This document shows positions 15,976 through 25,136 of a stretch of 64,000 bases of DNA, piece after piece. Both the position numbers and the translations under genes were made by a program. Source of the DNA: JACZUI01 sp965216725 (GTDB taxonomy: Bacteria > Actinomycetota > Acidimicrobiia > Spongiisociales > ZC4RG35); NCBI GenBank assembly GCA_965216725.1, contig CBDCGI010000007.1, positions 1-64,000 on the forward strand, given 5' to 3'. Position 1 is the first letter of the stretch. Every line of letters starts with the position of its first letter. The notes under the pieces were generated by a model that worked only from the letters and a program-made list of their open reading frames with translations, was not told the origin of the DNA and searched no databases.

Positions 15976-18810
15976 TCAGGCAAAATTGTCGACGACAGCA
16001 ATGGCACCGGCGTCGACTATGGAACCCCAATCCTCGTCAGGGGACCCGACTATGAGATCGGCCGCGCCATCGCCATCAAAGTCGGCCGCCGCCAGAGCCG
16101 AGCCAAACCGGTCTCCCTGCTCGACGACTTGATCACCCGGGACCTCATCTTGACGAAGGGAGAACTCGTCAGATGTGTCGATTCCACTGCTGTCCCCCGA
16201 CACCAGATGCACGAGCCCCGCGTCAGAGGTCGATTGGACGTCCTCGCCAGGAGCGCCTATCACGAGATGAGGATGTGATCCGGGACGGAACTCGCCAATC
16301 GCCAACGCAGCCCCGAAGCTGTCGCCGGCCTCAACCGCGCCCGATACACCCGTAGTCCCCTGGTGTATCGAACGGTCGTGGGTCAGAGACCTATCCGACC
16401 TCCCGATGATGACCAGAACCCTGCCCGCGCCCGATTGCCCGCCTACGCCTTCACCCGGAATGCCTATGGCCAATTCGTCGCGCAAATTGCCGGTGAGGTC
16501 GCCCACCGCCAGGGCTGAGCCGAATTCGTCGCCGGATTCGGCCTTGCCCTTGATGCCGGATGAGTCCTGATGAACCCAGTCAGACCTGGTTCCCTTGAGT
16601 CCCGATGCCCCTCCCCAGAAGACGTGGACCGCGCCCGAGTCTTGCGAGCCTGCGATGCCCTCCCCCGGAGACCCCACGGCCAGGTCATCCTTACCGTCAC
16701 CGTCGACGTCGCCGGCCGAGAGCGATGAGCCAAACTGGTCACCCGACTCTGAGCCGCCGGGAACACCCGAAGTATCTTGGTGAAGGCTGCTGGCTCCGCT
16801 GAGATTCAGACCGGAAGCGGAACCGGGAAAGACAAACACTGCGCCGGCGCTGGCCTCGGAGCCGATCGATTCCCCGGGTGCACCAACAGCAAGGTCGACG
16901 CGCCCGTCGCCGTCGAAGTCACCGGTGGTCATTGCGAAACCCAATCGGTCTCCTGCTTCGACGATTCCCGGTACGCCCGGCGAATCTTGAGTGATCAGTT
17001 CGCCCGACGGATCGAGGCCGGACGCAGTGCCCCAGAATACGTGGACCGCACCCGCATTGGCCTTCCCACCGAGGCCCTCGTGAGGCACGCCTATCGCAAG
17101 GTCGTCGAATCCGTCGCCGTTGAAATCGCCTGAAGCTATCGATGTAGCGAACCCATCTCCGATCTCAGAAGTGTTGGGAACGCCGGTTGAGTCCTGGTAC
17201 CAGTGCTCATTCCCCGCGTCACTCAGCCCAAACCCGTCCCCATAAATGACGTTGACCAGCCCGGCGTCACCTATCGGCCCAATTCCATCCGAAGGTGCGG
17301 CGATTGCCAGATCGGCCCACCCATCACCGTCGAAATCACCGGGCGCGAGGGCCCTCCCGAAAAAGTCGCCAGTCTCGGCTGAGCCCTTTATGGAGCCCGT
17401 GTCCTGTGTCCAAACAGCCCCGTGTGGCTGGCCGGAGCTGGTGGTGACGTCTGTGATCCCAGGGCTGCGCAAACCGAGCTCCGATCGCAACCACCAGGCG
17501 GGCACGTCGACGGACTCGGTGTTCCCGCCAACCTTGCCGGTAAACCGAACCAACGCCTCTGGGGGACCGTTGAGAAGCTCGGCATCGGAAAGCGAATTGA
17601 ATCCGACCTGCCACGCCTTGGTCGTCTCAGCAAGCATGGTGATGATGGCACCTGAGCTGACCGAAACTTCCCAGTTCGCGTATGGGTTGTTCACTTGCGG
17701 ATCTACGGCCCAGTGATCGTCGACCGACTTCAAGTACGGGTATTGGGTAGATGAACCAAAGCCGCCCACATTCGAGTCGGTCACGCCGGACGTCGATGAG
17801 CTGTAGAACGTCGACGCTACCCCGTCTTCGAGAAACGACGCGTTGGCGTGGGTGACTATCTCATCATCGGTGGCCGCCACCGCTGCCGACCAAGACGGGT
17901 TTTGGGATTGGCTCCAGCCCTGATACGCCTGATCAGCCGTAGTTGCTCTCACGTGACACCAGCAGATGTCCTTCCACGCTTGAGAAAAGGCGGGGTTCAC
18001 ACCGCTCCCAGATCTGGTCCCCGTCTCACGTTGGTGAGCCTTGGCCACGGCATACGAGCGAGCGGCCACGGCCTGCGACTTGAGTGCCTCAGCGTGCCAT
18101 GAGTTGGGCATCTCCGCTATCCCCGAGACATACTCCTCGAGGTCCATCGAAAACGAGACATGGAACGAGGTTGCGGTCTCCGTGTCGCCGACCGCTCGGA
18201 CCCGCATTTTTCCGTGCCCAAATGTCTTTCCGATTTCGGGGAGCTCGATACGGGCGTTGCCAACCATGGTGAGTCCCGCCCAACACTCGCCCGCCTGACC
18301 TTGCTGATCGCCATCGATCTCGAACACACAGACTCCCGGTGACTTGACTCGTACGGTCCAAACCACGTCTTCTTGGGGTTCAACCGCTTTCGGACAATTG
18401 CTGCCTGAGTGACAAATCGTCAGACTGCCTCCTCTAGCCACGAAGTCGACTGAAGTAGCACCTTGGATCGCCCCCAGCCAAAGTGAATTGTTGTATTCGA
18501 CAATGGGCGAGGAGGGACTGACGGTCGAGAGATCATCCACCCATGCGTTCTTGTAGTAGTGCTGCAGAATCTGGTCGTAGCCCCGACCATCGATCAGGGC
18601 CTGTCCCTGCGCCCCGTACTGACTCATTCCGACACCGTGTCCCCACCCGCCTCCCTCAATAGTGACCTGATCTACCGAAGCTGCACGGGCGGGTGAGGCG
18701 GGCAACGCCACCATGGCTGCGGCCAGAAGGAAGACTCCTGCCAGACTGGAGGCCGAACGCGGACGCGATCGGGTCGGATTACGACCGAACGCGGCCAGTC
18801 CAGAGGGCAT
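15976..18810 (-). CDS. secreted SpoIID/LytB-domain protein with seven-repeat FG-GAP propeller
   Basis: 944 residues. The signal peptide ends near PARAASVDQV. Residues about 48-65 hold GGGWGHGVGMSQYGAQ, and about 215-245 hold YVSGIAEMPNSWHAEALK followed by SQAVAARSYAV, both hallmarks of SpoIID/LytB domains that act on peptidoglycan glycan strands. The GHGxGMSQ block lies N-terminal to the catalytic-type block, an order seen in actinobacterial members. From about residue 470 there are seven FG-GAP repeats. Loops 1-4 and 7 are canonical (for example DFDGDGWADLAIA and DVDGDGKDDLAVG). Loops 5 and 6 are weak (DLTGNLRDELAIG, EFRPGSHPHLVIG). The propeller may target or anchor the cell-wall enzyme. 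Confidence 0.88.
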   Translation of the reverse strand: MPSGLAAFGRNPTRSRPRSASSLAGVFLLAAAMVALPASPARAASVDQVTIEGGGWGHGVGMSQYGAQGQALIDGRGYDQILQHYYKNAWVDDLSTVSPSSPIVEYNNSLWLGAIQGATSVDFVARGGSLTICHSGSNCPKAVEPQEDVVWTVRVKSPGVCVFEIDGDQQGQAGECWAGLTMVGNARIELPEIGKTFGHGKMRVRAVGDTETATSFHVSFSMDLEEYVSGIAEMPNSWHAEALKSQAVAARSYAVAKAHQRETGTRSGSGVNPAFSQAWKDICWCHVRATTADQAYQGWSQSQNPSWSAAVAATDDEIVTHANASFLEDGVASTFYSSSTSGVTDSNVGGFGSSTQYPYLKSVDDHWAVDPQVNNPYANWEVSVSSGAIITMLAETTKAWQVGFNSLSDAELLNGPPEALVRFTGKVGGNTESVDVPAWWLRSELGLRSPGITDVTTSSGQPHGAVWTQDTGSIKGSAETGDFFGRALAPGDFDGDGWADLAIAAPSDGIGPIGDAGLVNVIYGDGFGLSDAGNEHWYQDSTGVPNTSEIGDGFATSIASGDFNGDGFDDLAIGVPHEGLGGKANAGAVHVFWGTASGLDPSGELITQDSPGVPGIVEAGDRLGFAMTTGDFDGDGRVDLAVGAPGESIGSEASAGAVFVFPGSASGLNLSGASSLHQDTSGVPGGSESGDQFGSSLSAGDVDGDGKDDLAVGSPGEGIAGSQDSGAVHVFWGGASGLKGTRSDWVHQDSSGIKGKAESGDEFGSALAVGDLTGNLRDELAIGIPGEGVGGQSGAGRVLVIIGRSDRSLTHDRSIHQGTTGVSGAVEAGDSFGAALAIGEFRPGSHPHLVIGAPGEDVQSTSDAGLVHLVSGDSSGIDTSDEFSLRQDEVPGDQVVEQGDRFGSALAAADFDGDGAADLIVGSPDEDWGSIVDAGAIAVVDNFA

Positions 18811-18861
18811 CAGTACCTTATCGGTCGGCTCGGCATGCTCTTGAGATCCCGCAGGCGCTGA

Positions 18862-20133
18862 TCACGGAACGATCTGGGACTCCTCGTCCTCGTCAAGCCT
18901 AGGGTGTGAGCCGCCGCCTTCGATGGTCTGTGCTCTTTGCTCGATGAGCCGATCTGTCATGTCAAACAAATTCGAGAGCGACTCCTGGAACTGTTGAATG
19001 AGGCTGCCCGGCTCATAAGAGCCGAAGTGGTATCGCGCCCAGCGCAGTCGCTCGGAGGACTTCGGGTCGTTCGTCAGCACAGCTTCCACCAGGGAGCCAA
19101 TCGAACCAAGGTCCTCTTGGCCTAGGCGATAACCGGCGTCCAGCGCCGACGGACCAGGAGCCATTGTCGCTCGATCGGATGAGGGACGAGTAACGAAATA
19201 GGGCCTTCCGGCGGCCACACAATCGAGGACCACCGCCGAGACGTCGGTGATCATCACGTCCGTGTCTGCAATGACATCGAGAATGGGGGTGGTGGTGTCC
19301 ACGACTGCACGATTCCTGGGATGGGCCTCGACCAACCTACGAATGCGGCTGTCAGCTTCACGAACTGCCGCGTCGTGGACTCCGGTCAGCGGATGTGGCC
19401 TGTAGGTGAGACGAAACTGGGTCCTCCCAAGTATCTCTTGGACAACGGCTTCTCCCAGTGTGTCCACCGAGGTGTAGCGCATACCTGCGATGTCACCCTC
19501 GTAGGTCGGCGCATACACAACGTGATCCCCGGTCCGTTGGTCTGGAGGAAGGAGGTCGAGCTGAGGTCGGCCCACTTTGACCAGCTTTGACCCATCGAAA
19601 TCGAGGAGGTTGACCATGTGGCGATCAACAGCGGCATCACCGGCGACGAGAATTCGGTCGTACGCCTTCGACTGATTGGACGACATGTAGACCTTGTCGC
19701 TCTCACCGTGTCCGATATGTACATGGAGCACATCGTTGAAACGGAGCGGCTGGTAGTTGTCCCTGCTGTGATTGACATAGAGGAGCAGCTTGACTTTGGA
19801 TCCGGGGACGAGGTCGGCCAGATGTGAGAAGCGCCGCACGTAATACAGCGGCAGGTTGGTTTCTCGAGATAAACGGTCGTAAGAGTCGGGATGACGCAGG
19901 AGCACTCCGACCATCGGCTCGGACAAGCGCTCCAGAACAGGAATCCAGGCGCGCACCTGGTACAAATCACGCGGTGAGGAAGCGAAGTGCAGAAGAGCTG
20001 GCGGCAAATCCTTGAACCCATCCAGACCGGTGGACACTCCTCCGACAAAGGAGTCGGGCTGCTCTGCATAATCCCTGAGACGGGACCGCATGCGGTTGTA
20101 GAGGAGCAGGCTCCTCCTCCTGAGCCGGCTCAT
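18862..20133 (-). CDS. CDP-glycerol glycerophosphotransferase-like enzyme
   Basis: 423 residues of TagB/TagF type, expected to add glycerol-phosphate (or a similar polyol phosphate) to a lipid-linked acceptor or growing polymer. Family blocks visible are VHIGHGESDK (catalytic-region His), YAPTYEGDIAGMRYTSVD, LTYRPHPLTG (second His), and MITDVSAVVLDCVAAGRP. No membrane segment is seen. It probably associates peripherally through basic N-terminal residues. It is a paralogue of the gene at 20862-22727, and a cytidylyltransferase gene lies between them on the opposite strand. Confidence 0.85.
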   Translation of the reverse strand: MSRLRRRSLLLYNRMRSRLRDYAEQPDSFVGGVSTGLDGFKDLPPALLHFASSPRDLYQVRAWIPVLERLSEPMVGVLLRHPDSYDRLSRETNLPLYYVRRFSHLADLVPGSKVKLLLYVNHSRDNYQPLRFNDVLHVHIGHGESDKVYMSSNQSKAYDRILVAGDAAVDRHMVNLLDFDGSKLVKVGRPQLDLLPPDQRTGDHVVYAPTYEGDIAGMRYTSVDTLGEAVVQEILGRTQFRLTYRPHPLTGVHDAAVREADSRIRRLVEAHPRNRAVVDTTTPILDVIADTDVMITDVSAVVLDCVAAGRPYFVTRPSSDRATMAPGPSALDAGYRLGQEDLGSIGSLVEAVLTNDPKSSERLRWARYHFGSYEPGSLIQQFQESLSNLFDMTDRLIEQRAQTIEGGGSHPRLDEDEESQIVP

Positions 20134-20203
20134 GATTTGGCTCCACGAGACACGATGCGACCATAATCCGCAGGCACGTCAACTCTCTTCGGGAGGAGCC
20201 TTC

Positions 20204-20887
20204 ATGAGAATCGTGATACTCGCAGCCGGAGTCGGTTCTCGGCTGGGCAATCCATTCCCTAAGCCCCTGACGCCTCTCTCCAGCGGTGAGACGATTCTTG
20301 GTCGCCAGATACGCCTCCTGGGAGAGGACTTCGATCCGACGTGGATTTGTGCAGTCGTGGGCTTCAAGAAAGACCTGATAATGGAGGAGTTTCCAGACAT
20401 CCTCTACGTCTACAACCGCGACTACGGGGACACCAACACCTCGAAGAGCCTGCTCCGGGCATTGATCCTGACCAAGGACGAGCCGGTCCTCTGGCTCAAT
20501 GGCGATGTCGTCTTCGATGAGGAGGTAGTCGACGTTCTTCTCAGCGCGACTGGGCGAGACGAGTCGTTTGTATGCGTGAATACACAGAGTGTCGGCGAGG
20601 AGGAGGTCAAGTACACGGTCGGACGCGAGGGGCACATCCAAGAGATCTCCAAAACCGTGGTCGAGCCTCTCGGAGAAGCCGTCGGCATCAACTACATCTC
20701 AAGTGACGACAAGGCGGCTTTCACGCGACAGTTGCAGCGATGTGAACCTCAGGACTATTTCGAGAGGGGCCTCGAAATGGCGATTGCCGAAGACGGCATC
20801 CAGGTTCGGCCGCTCGACTTGAGCGGATATGAATGCATGGAGATTGATTTCCAGGAGGACCTCAGACGGGCCCTGGAGAAGTTTTAG
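20204..20887 (+). CDS. sugar/alcohol-phosphate nucleotidyltransferase (LicC-like)
   Basis: 227 residues from the ATG at 20204, which has a strong ribosome site (GGGAGGAG). The frame is open upstream, but those codons lie in the divergent promoter region. The N-terminal LAAGVGSRLG and FPKPLTPL form the nucleotide-binding loop, and WLNGDVVFDEEV holds the metal-binding Asp. It resembles LicC-type cytidylyltransferases that activate phosphocholine, or related enzymes that activate polyol or sugar phosphates. Placement between two glycerophosphotransferase-like genes suggests that it supplies their CDP-linked donor, which is inference. The 3' end overlaps the convergent gene by 26 bases. Confidence 0.8.
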   Translation: MRIVILAAGVGSRLGNPFPKPLTPLSSGETILGRQIRLLGEDFDPTWICAVVGFKKDLIMEEFPDILYVYNRDYGDTNTSKSLLRALILTKDEPVLWLNGDVVFDEEVVDVLLSATGRDESFVCVNTQSVGEEEVKYTVGREGHIQEISKTVVEPLGEAVGINYISSDDKAAFTRQLQRCEPQDYFERGLEMAIAEDGIQVRPLDLSGYECMEIDFQEDLRRALEKF

Positions 20888-22727
20888 AGCCGGCTGACTT
20901 CCGCGACGCGATCTCGGCCGCCCGCGTCGCATGGGCCTGCTCCACCTCGAATTGGAACCTCTTCAGCGAGGCCCCTGGCGTCACATCCCCAAAGTAATAG
21001 TCGGCCCAGCGCGCCCTTTCCGCCGCGAGCGGATCTTTCTCGAGGGTCTCAGTAATGACCTGACCAATCTCCGCATAGTTGGATTCATCGACCTGATATG
21101 CGGCGTTACGCGTCGCCGACTCCCCCACGTCAGCTGCGTGAACGTGGCCGGGGTCCGTAACCCAGAGTGGCCTGCCGGTGGCAAGGAAGTCGATTGCCAT
21201 TGCCGACACATCCGAGATCAGAACCGCCGAGTCTTTCAGCGCAACATGAGCTGGGCGGCTCGTATCGACCCAATGCGGTGGGCCGAGCTCTCTTATCAAG
21301 CTCTTGATCCGGGCATCCGCTTCTTTGACTGCATGGTCGCTGCGTCCGGTGAATGGGTGGGGCCGATATACCACCGTGAAGCCAGACTCGATGAGGGACG
21401 ACACCATCTCCAGACCGAAGACGTCCACCGAGGTATATCGCATTCCCGGGATATCCCCCTCGTAAGTCGGCGCATACATCACTGAAGTAGGGATGGATCC
21501 AGGATCGGGAGCCACGTCAGACTCTGGCCGGCCTATCTCCTTGAGCCTCGACACGTCAAAATCAATCAGATGTCTCGTGTGTCGGTCCACAGCGGCCTGA
21601 CCGGCGACAAATACCAGGTCGTAAGCCCGGGATTGATTGGATGCCATGTAGCTCTTGTCGGACTCGCCATGGCCGATGTGGATGTGCAGCACGTTGCCGA
21701 AACGGAGCGGCTGGTAGTTGAGACGATCGTGATTGACGTAGAACAAGACTCCAAGATCGGGCGACTTCTCGACGAGCATCTGCATGTCGCTGAAAGTCCG
21801 GACGTAGATGACGGGAAGATTCGTGGTGCGACGCAGGACGTTGAATGAGTCGATTGATCGCACGACGAGCGACGTGGGAACACCGTCTGACAATCGCTCG
21901 AAGACCTTGACCCAGGGCATCAGCTGATAGAGGGCGCGAGGACCCGAGGCAAAATACAGGGCATTGGCAGTGGCGATCGAAGTAGTCGGGGCGCACGCCG
22001 CCCACCTCGCAGTGATATCGCTGTAAGCCACGGCGTGACGGGCCGCCAACGACGCAATGGCATTGGCCTTGACCGCTATGGCGACGCACAGTCCAACACC
22101 CGCCATGGCGATTGCCCCCGTGAGTTCGAGGGTGAACGAAACACCCAAGACCGCCGCTGCTCCGGCGACGCCTATCACGAGATCGCCACCCAACCAAACG
22201 GTGTGGAACATCGCTCGCGCCCGACCCGACTGCTGACGCAGCCACCTCGCCGAAGCCTTCTTCTTGTTGGCCGCAGCACGACGCAATCTGTCCGCATATG
22301 TGTCGGCTCGCAACACGGCGTCTGGTCGAGCCCCGGAAGGCTTGGCCAAGGAGGTGGCAAAGACTCGACGACCTTTTGAAAGCGAATACTCCACCGCCAC
22401 CCTTCCGGCCAACATCCCCACTCCCCACATACCCACTAGCGCGGCGGGAAGACCGGCAATGCCATAGAGTGCCCAAGCGAGAACACCAGCCCGCAGGATG
22501 GCGAATTGCATGCCGCGGATCCGGAAGTGATATCCGAGCCGGTAATCCTTGCCTCGGCTGAAGTCGATGAGGAGCCCGAGAGCGACGGCGAGGAGAATCG
22601 ATATGGCGAACGTCCACGGTAACTCTCCCGCCGCACCGACAACGATGCCGGCATGAGCGACTGCGTAGACGATCAGCAGCAACGGACCTAGCCGTGTGTT
22701 GAAGATGAGCCTCGCTGCAGCCGCCAA
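20862..22727 (-). CDS. membrane-anchored CDP-glycerol glycerophosphotransferase-like enzyme
   Basis: 621 residues from a TTG at 22727. The N-terminal 230 residues contain four to six membrane segments, two of them near residues 178-225. The C-terminal 390 residues are a TagF-type domain parallel to the neighbouring paralogue: VLHIHIGHGESDKSYM, YAPTYEGDIPGMRYTSVD, VVYRPHPFTG, and LISDVSAMAIDFLATGRP. One member anchored and one soluble, flanking a donor-synthesis gene, looks like a split primer/polymerase pair for a teichoic-acid-like polymer, though substrates cannot be read from sequence. Confidence 0.83.
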   Translation of the reverse strand: MAAAARLIFNTRLGPLLLIVYAVAHAGIVVGAAGELPWTFAISILLAVALGLLIDFSRGKDYRLGYHFRIRGMQFAILRAGVLAWALYGIAGLPAALVGMWGVGMLAGRVAVEYSLSKGRRVFATSLAKPSGARPDAVLRADTYADRLRRAAANKKKASARWLRQQSGRARAMFHTVWLGGDLVIGVAGAAAVLGVSFTLELTGAIAMAGVGLCVAIAVKANAIASLAARHAVAYSDITARWAACAPTTSIATANALYFASGPRALYQLMPWVKVFERLSDGVPTSLVVRSIDSFNVLRRTTNLPVIYVRTFSDMQMLVEKSPDLGVLFYVNHDRLNYQPLRFGNVLHIHIGHGESDKSYMASNQSRAYDLVFVAGQAAVDRHTRHLIDFDVSRLKEIGRPESDVAPDPGSIPTSVMYAPTYEGDIPGMRYTSVDVFGLEMVSSLIESGFTVVYRPHPFTGRSDHAVKEADARIKSLIRELGPPHWVDTSRPAHVALKDSAVLISDVSAMAIDFLATGRPLWVTDPGHVHAADVGESATRNAAYQVDESNYAEIGQVITETLEKDPLAAERARWADYYFGDVTPGASLKRFQFEVEQAHATRAAEIASRKSAGSKTSPGPV

Positions 22728-22829
22728 ACGTCGCCTGATTCTGACCTCCTGCTCCCAACCGTACCGAGATTAGATTTCCTAGCCAGGGATTGGAAAAACC
22801 AGAGATTGGAGTCCAGAACCAGGCGGACT

Positions 22830-25121
22830 ATGCCGATGTCTGATGTGATGTCTGGGTGGTGGAAGTCGACTCTGTCGGTTCTGGCGTCCCTCGCCGTGGT
22901 CGCCGGAGCCTTGGTTGCGCCGCCCCACGACTCGGCCGCCGCCTACTCCGTCGTGGGAAAGGTGACCCATGTTGCAGACGGTGACACGTTCGACGTGGAT
23001 GTGCCCGGTGACGGCAAGGGCGAGTACAGAGTGCGCATCATCGGGATCCAAGCTCCGGAGATTGGTGAATGCGGCGCGGCCCAGGCGACCAACAGGCTCG
23101 AAGACCTGATCGATGGCAAGAACGTGACTCTGATTGCCGACGACGAATCTTCTACAGGCCTCAACAACCGCAAACTCCGATTTGTCGAGATAAACGGAGT
23201 GGACGTCGGTCTTGCCCTTCTCGAGGAAGGGCTGGCCTTCGCATTCCCGAGCGACAAGGAGCCTTCTCGAAACGAGGACTACCTTACGGCCGCGGCAGAG
23301 GCGGCGGACTCCGGGATCGGGCTCTGGGATACCAACAGGTGTGGGAACGGGCCTAAACAGAGCGCTGGCCTCGCGGTTGTTGCACAGTGGGACGCAGACG
23401 GCAACGACCATGAAAACGTCAACGGGGAATGGGTTCGCATCACCAACTCGGGATCCAGCTCACTCTCACTCAACGGATGGCAGGTGCGGGACTCGGCCCT
23501 GAACATCTACGACTTCCCGGCCTCGGCGAGCATCGCCGCTGGGGGTTCGGTGACTCTCTATGTCGGCAGCGGCACCAACACGTCGAAGAAGTTCTATTGG
23601 GGCCAATCTGAACCGGTCTTTGACAACGATGTGGGTGACACCGTTGTCCTATTGGACCCCGATGGCGACCACCGGGCCTGGTTCCAGTACCCGTGTGTGG
23701 TCGATTGTTTCAGCAGCCTGACCGGGAAGCTGGCCATATCGGCCAATTTCGATGCTGAGGGCAACGACAACTCCAATCCCAACGGGGAGTGGATCAATGT
23801 GACCAACATTTCAGAGAGGTCGTTGTCATTGAGCGGGTTGCTCCTGGAATCCTGGCCCTACAGCTATGAGTTCCCGAAGGGGACAAGCCTGGGGTCGGGG
23901 AAACGGCTCAGGATCTACATCGGGTCAGGATCAGACACCCAGGCCAAGCAGTTCTGGGGACACAGCTCGGGGATTCTGAACAACTCTGGAGATACCGTGC
24001 GCATTCGCACCTTCGATGGTGTGGTCATCGTCTCCGCGTCGTGGCCTTGTGACCCATGTGCCGAGCTCCCCGATGTGGTGATAAAGAGCGTCCAGTGGGA
24101 CGCCCCAGGCAACGATGCCACCAACCCCAATGGCGAATGGGTGCTCATCAAGAACCGATCTGATGGCGAGGTCGACCTTCGCAACTGGAAACTGACGTCT
24201 CCTCCGTACCATTTCGATTTCAAAACCCATACCAAGTTGGGCCCGAATGAAACCGTCAAGGTCTTCATTGGTGATGGCACCAACGGCGGTGGCAAGAGGT
24301 TTTGGGGTCTCGGTGCCGGGATTCTGGGCAACAGCGGGGACCAGGTCATGCTGATGAGCCCTGCCCGCGACCTCGTCGACTGCGCAGACTGGGGCGGCTA
24401 CAACTGCTCCCCCACAGCCTTGGGTTCCCCTTTGCCCAAGGTGGAGATGTACGTGCACTACGACGCTGAAGGTGCCGACGGATCCAATCCGAACGGCGAA
24501 TGGGTAACGCTGGTCAACACCGGCAATTCGTCGATCGATCTTTCGGACTCGGCTTTGGTGTCGGGACCGCACCACATCAAACTCGGCAAAGGCACGAAGA
24601 TCGGCCCCGGTAAACACCTCCGCGTGTTCGTCGGGTCGGGGTCGAAGACCTCGACGAAACGCTTCTGGGGTAAGCCGGGCGGGATTCTCGCCAACTCAGG
24701 TGATCAGGTGACGCTCACCCAAGGAGCAGGACAGCCGGCCCTGACGTTTGCCTGGCCCTGTTCGCCCTGCGGCCCTATAGGCAAGCTCAAGATCGTCAAT
24801 GTCAATTACGACGCTCCTGGGCCGGACAATCTGAACCCCAACGGAGAATGGATAAAGGTCAAGAATACAGGCTCGAAAACGGTCGATTTCCGCGATTGGA
24901 CGCTTCTCAACGGGAACCACCAGCTGACCTCGAAGAAGAGCCGGCCGATCGCACCGGGAGACAAGGTGACGATCTTCATCGGGCAGGGCAGCTGGACCGA
25001 TGACACTGTCTACTGGGGTAACACCAGCGCCATGCTGGTCAACTCGGGGGACAAGGTGCGCCTGCAGACACCTTATGGAGACATTGCCTCGTGTTTCGCT
25101 TGGGGCGACAAGTCGTGTTAG
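22830..25121 (+). CDS. secreted thermonuclease-like protein with five lamin-tail domains
   Basis: 763 residues. The signal peptide ends near DSAAAYSV. A staphylococcal-nuclease domain follows (residues about 40-165): VTHVADGDTFDV, then YRVRIIGIQAPEIGE (catalytic Arg and Glu) and NRKLRFVEINGVDV (second Arg). Then come five lamin-tail (LTD) repeats, each beginning with a block like WDADGNDHENVNGEWVRI, FDAEGNDNSNPNGEWINV or YDAPGPDNLNPNGEWIKV and ending with a KRFWG and NSGD block. LTDs are immunoglobulin-like and may bind nucleic acid or surfaces. Start at ATG 22830 is preferred over TTG 22806. The likely role is extracellular DNA cleavage. Confidence 0.88.
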   Translation: MPMSDVMSGWWKSTLSVLASLAVVAGALVAPPHDSAAAYSVVGKVTHVADGDTFDVDVPGDGKGEYRVRIIGIQAPEIGECGAAQATNRLEDLIDGKNVTLIADDESSTGLNNRKLRFVEINGVDVGLALLEEGLAFAFPSDKEPSRNEDYLTAAAEAADSGIGLWDTNRCGNGPKQSAGLAVVAQWDADGNDHENVNGEWVRITNSGSSSLSLNGWQVRDSALNIYDFPASASIAAGGSVTLYVGSGTNTSKKFYWGQSEPVFDNDVGDTVVLLDPDGDHRAWFQYPCVVDCFSSLTGKLAISANFDAEGNDNSNPNGEWINVTNISERSLSLSGLLLESWPYSYEFPKGTSLGSGKRLRIYIGSGSDTQAKQFWGHSSGILNNSGDTVRIRTFDGVVIVSASWPCDPCAELPDVVIKSVQWDAPGNDATNPNGEWVLIKNRSDGEVDLRNWKLTSPPYHFDFKTHTKLGPNETVKVFIGDGTNGGGKRFWGLGAGILGNSGDQVMLMSPARDLVDCADWGGYNCSPTALGSPLPKVEMYVHYDAEGADGSNPNGEWVTLVNTGNSSIDLSDSALVSGPHHIKLGKGTKIGPGKHLRVFVGSGSKTSTKRFWGKPGGILANSGDQVTLTQGAGQPALTFAWPCSPCGPIGKLKIVNVNYDAPGPDNLNPNGEWIKVKNTGSKTVDFRDWTLLNGNHQLTSKKSRPIAPGDKVTIFIGQGSWTDDTVYWGNTSAMLVNSGDKVRLQTPYGDIASCFAWGDKSC

Positions 25122-25136
25122 TGGCGTGACAGTCAA

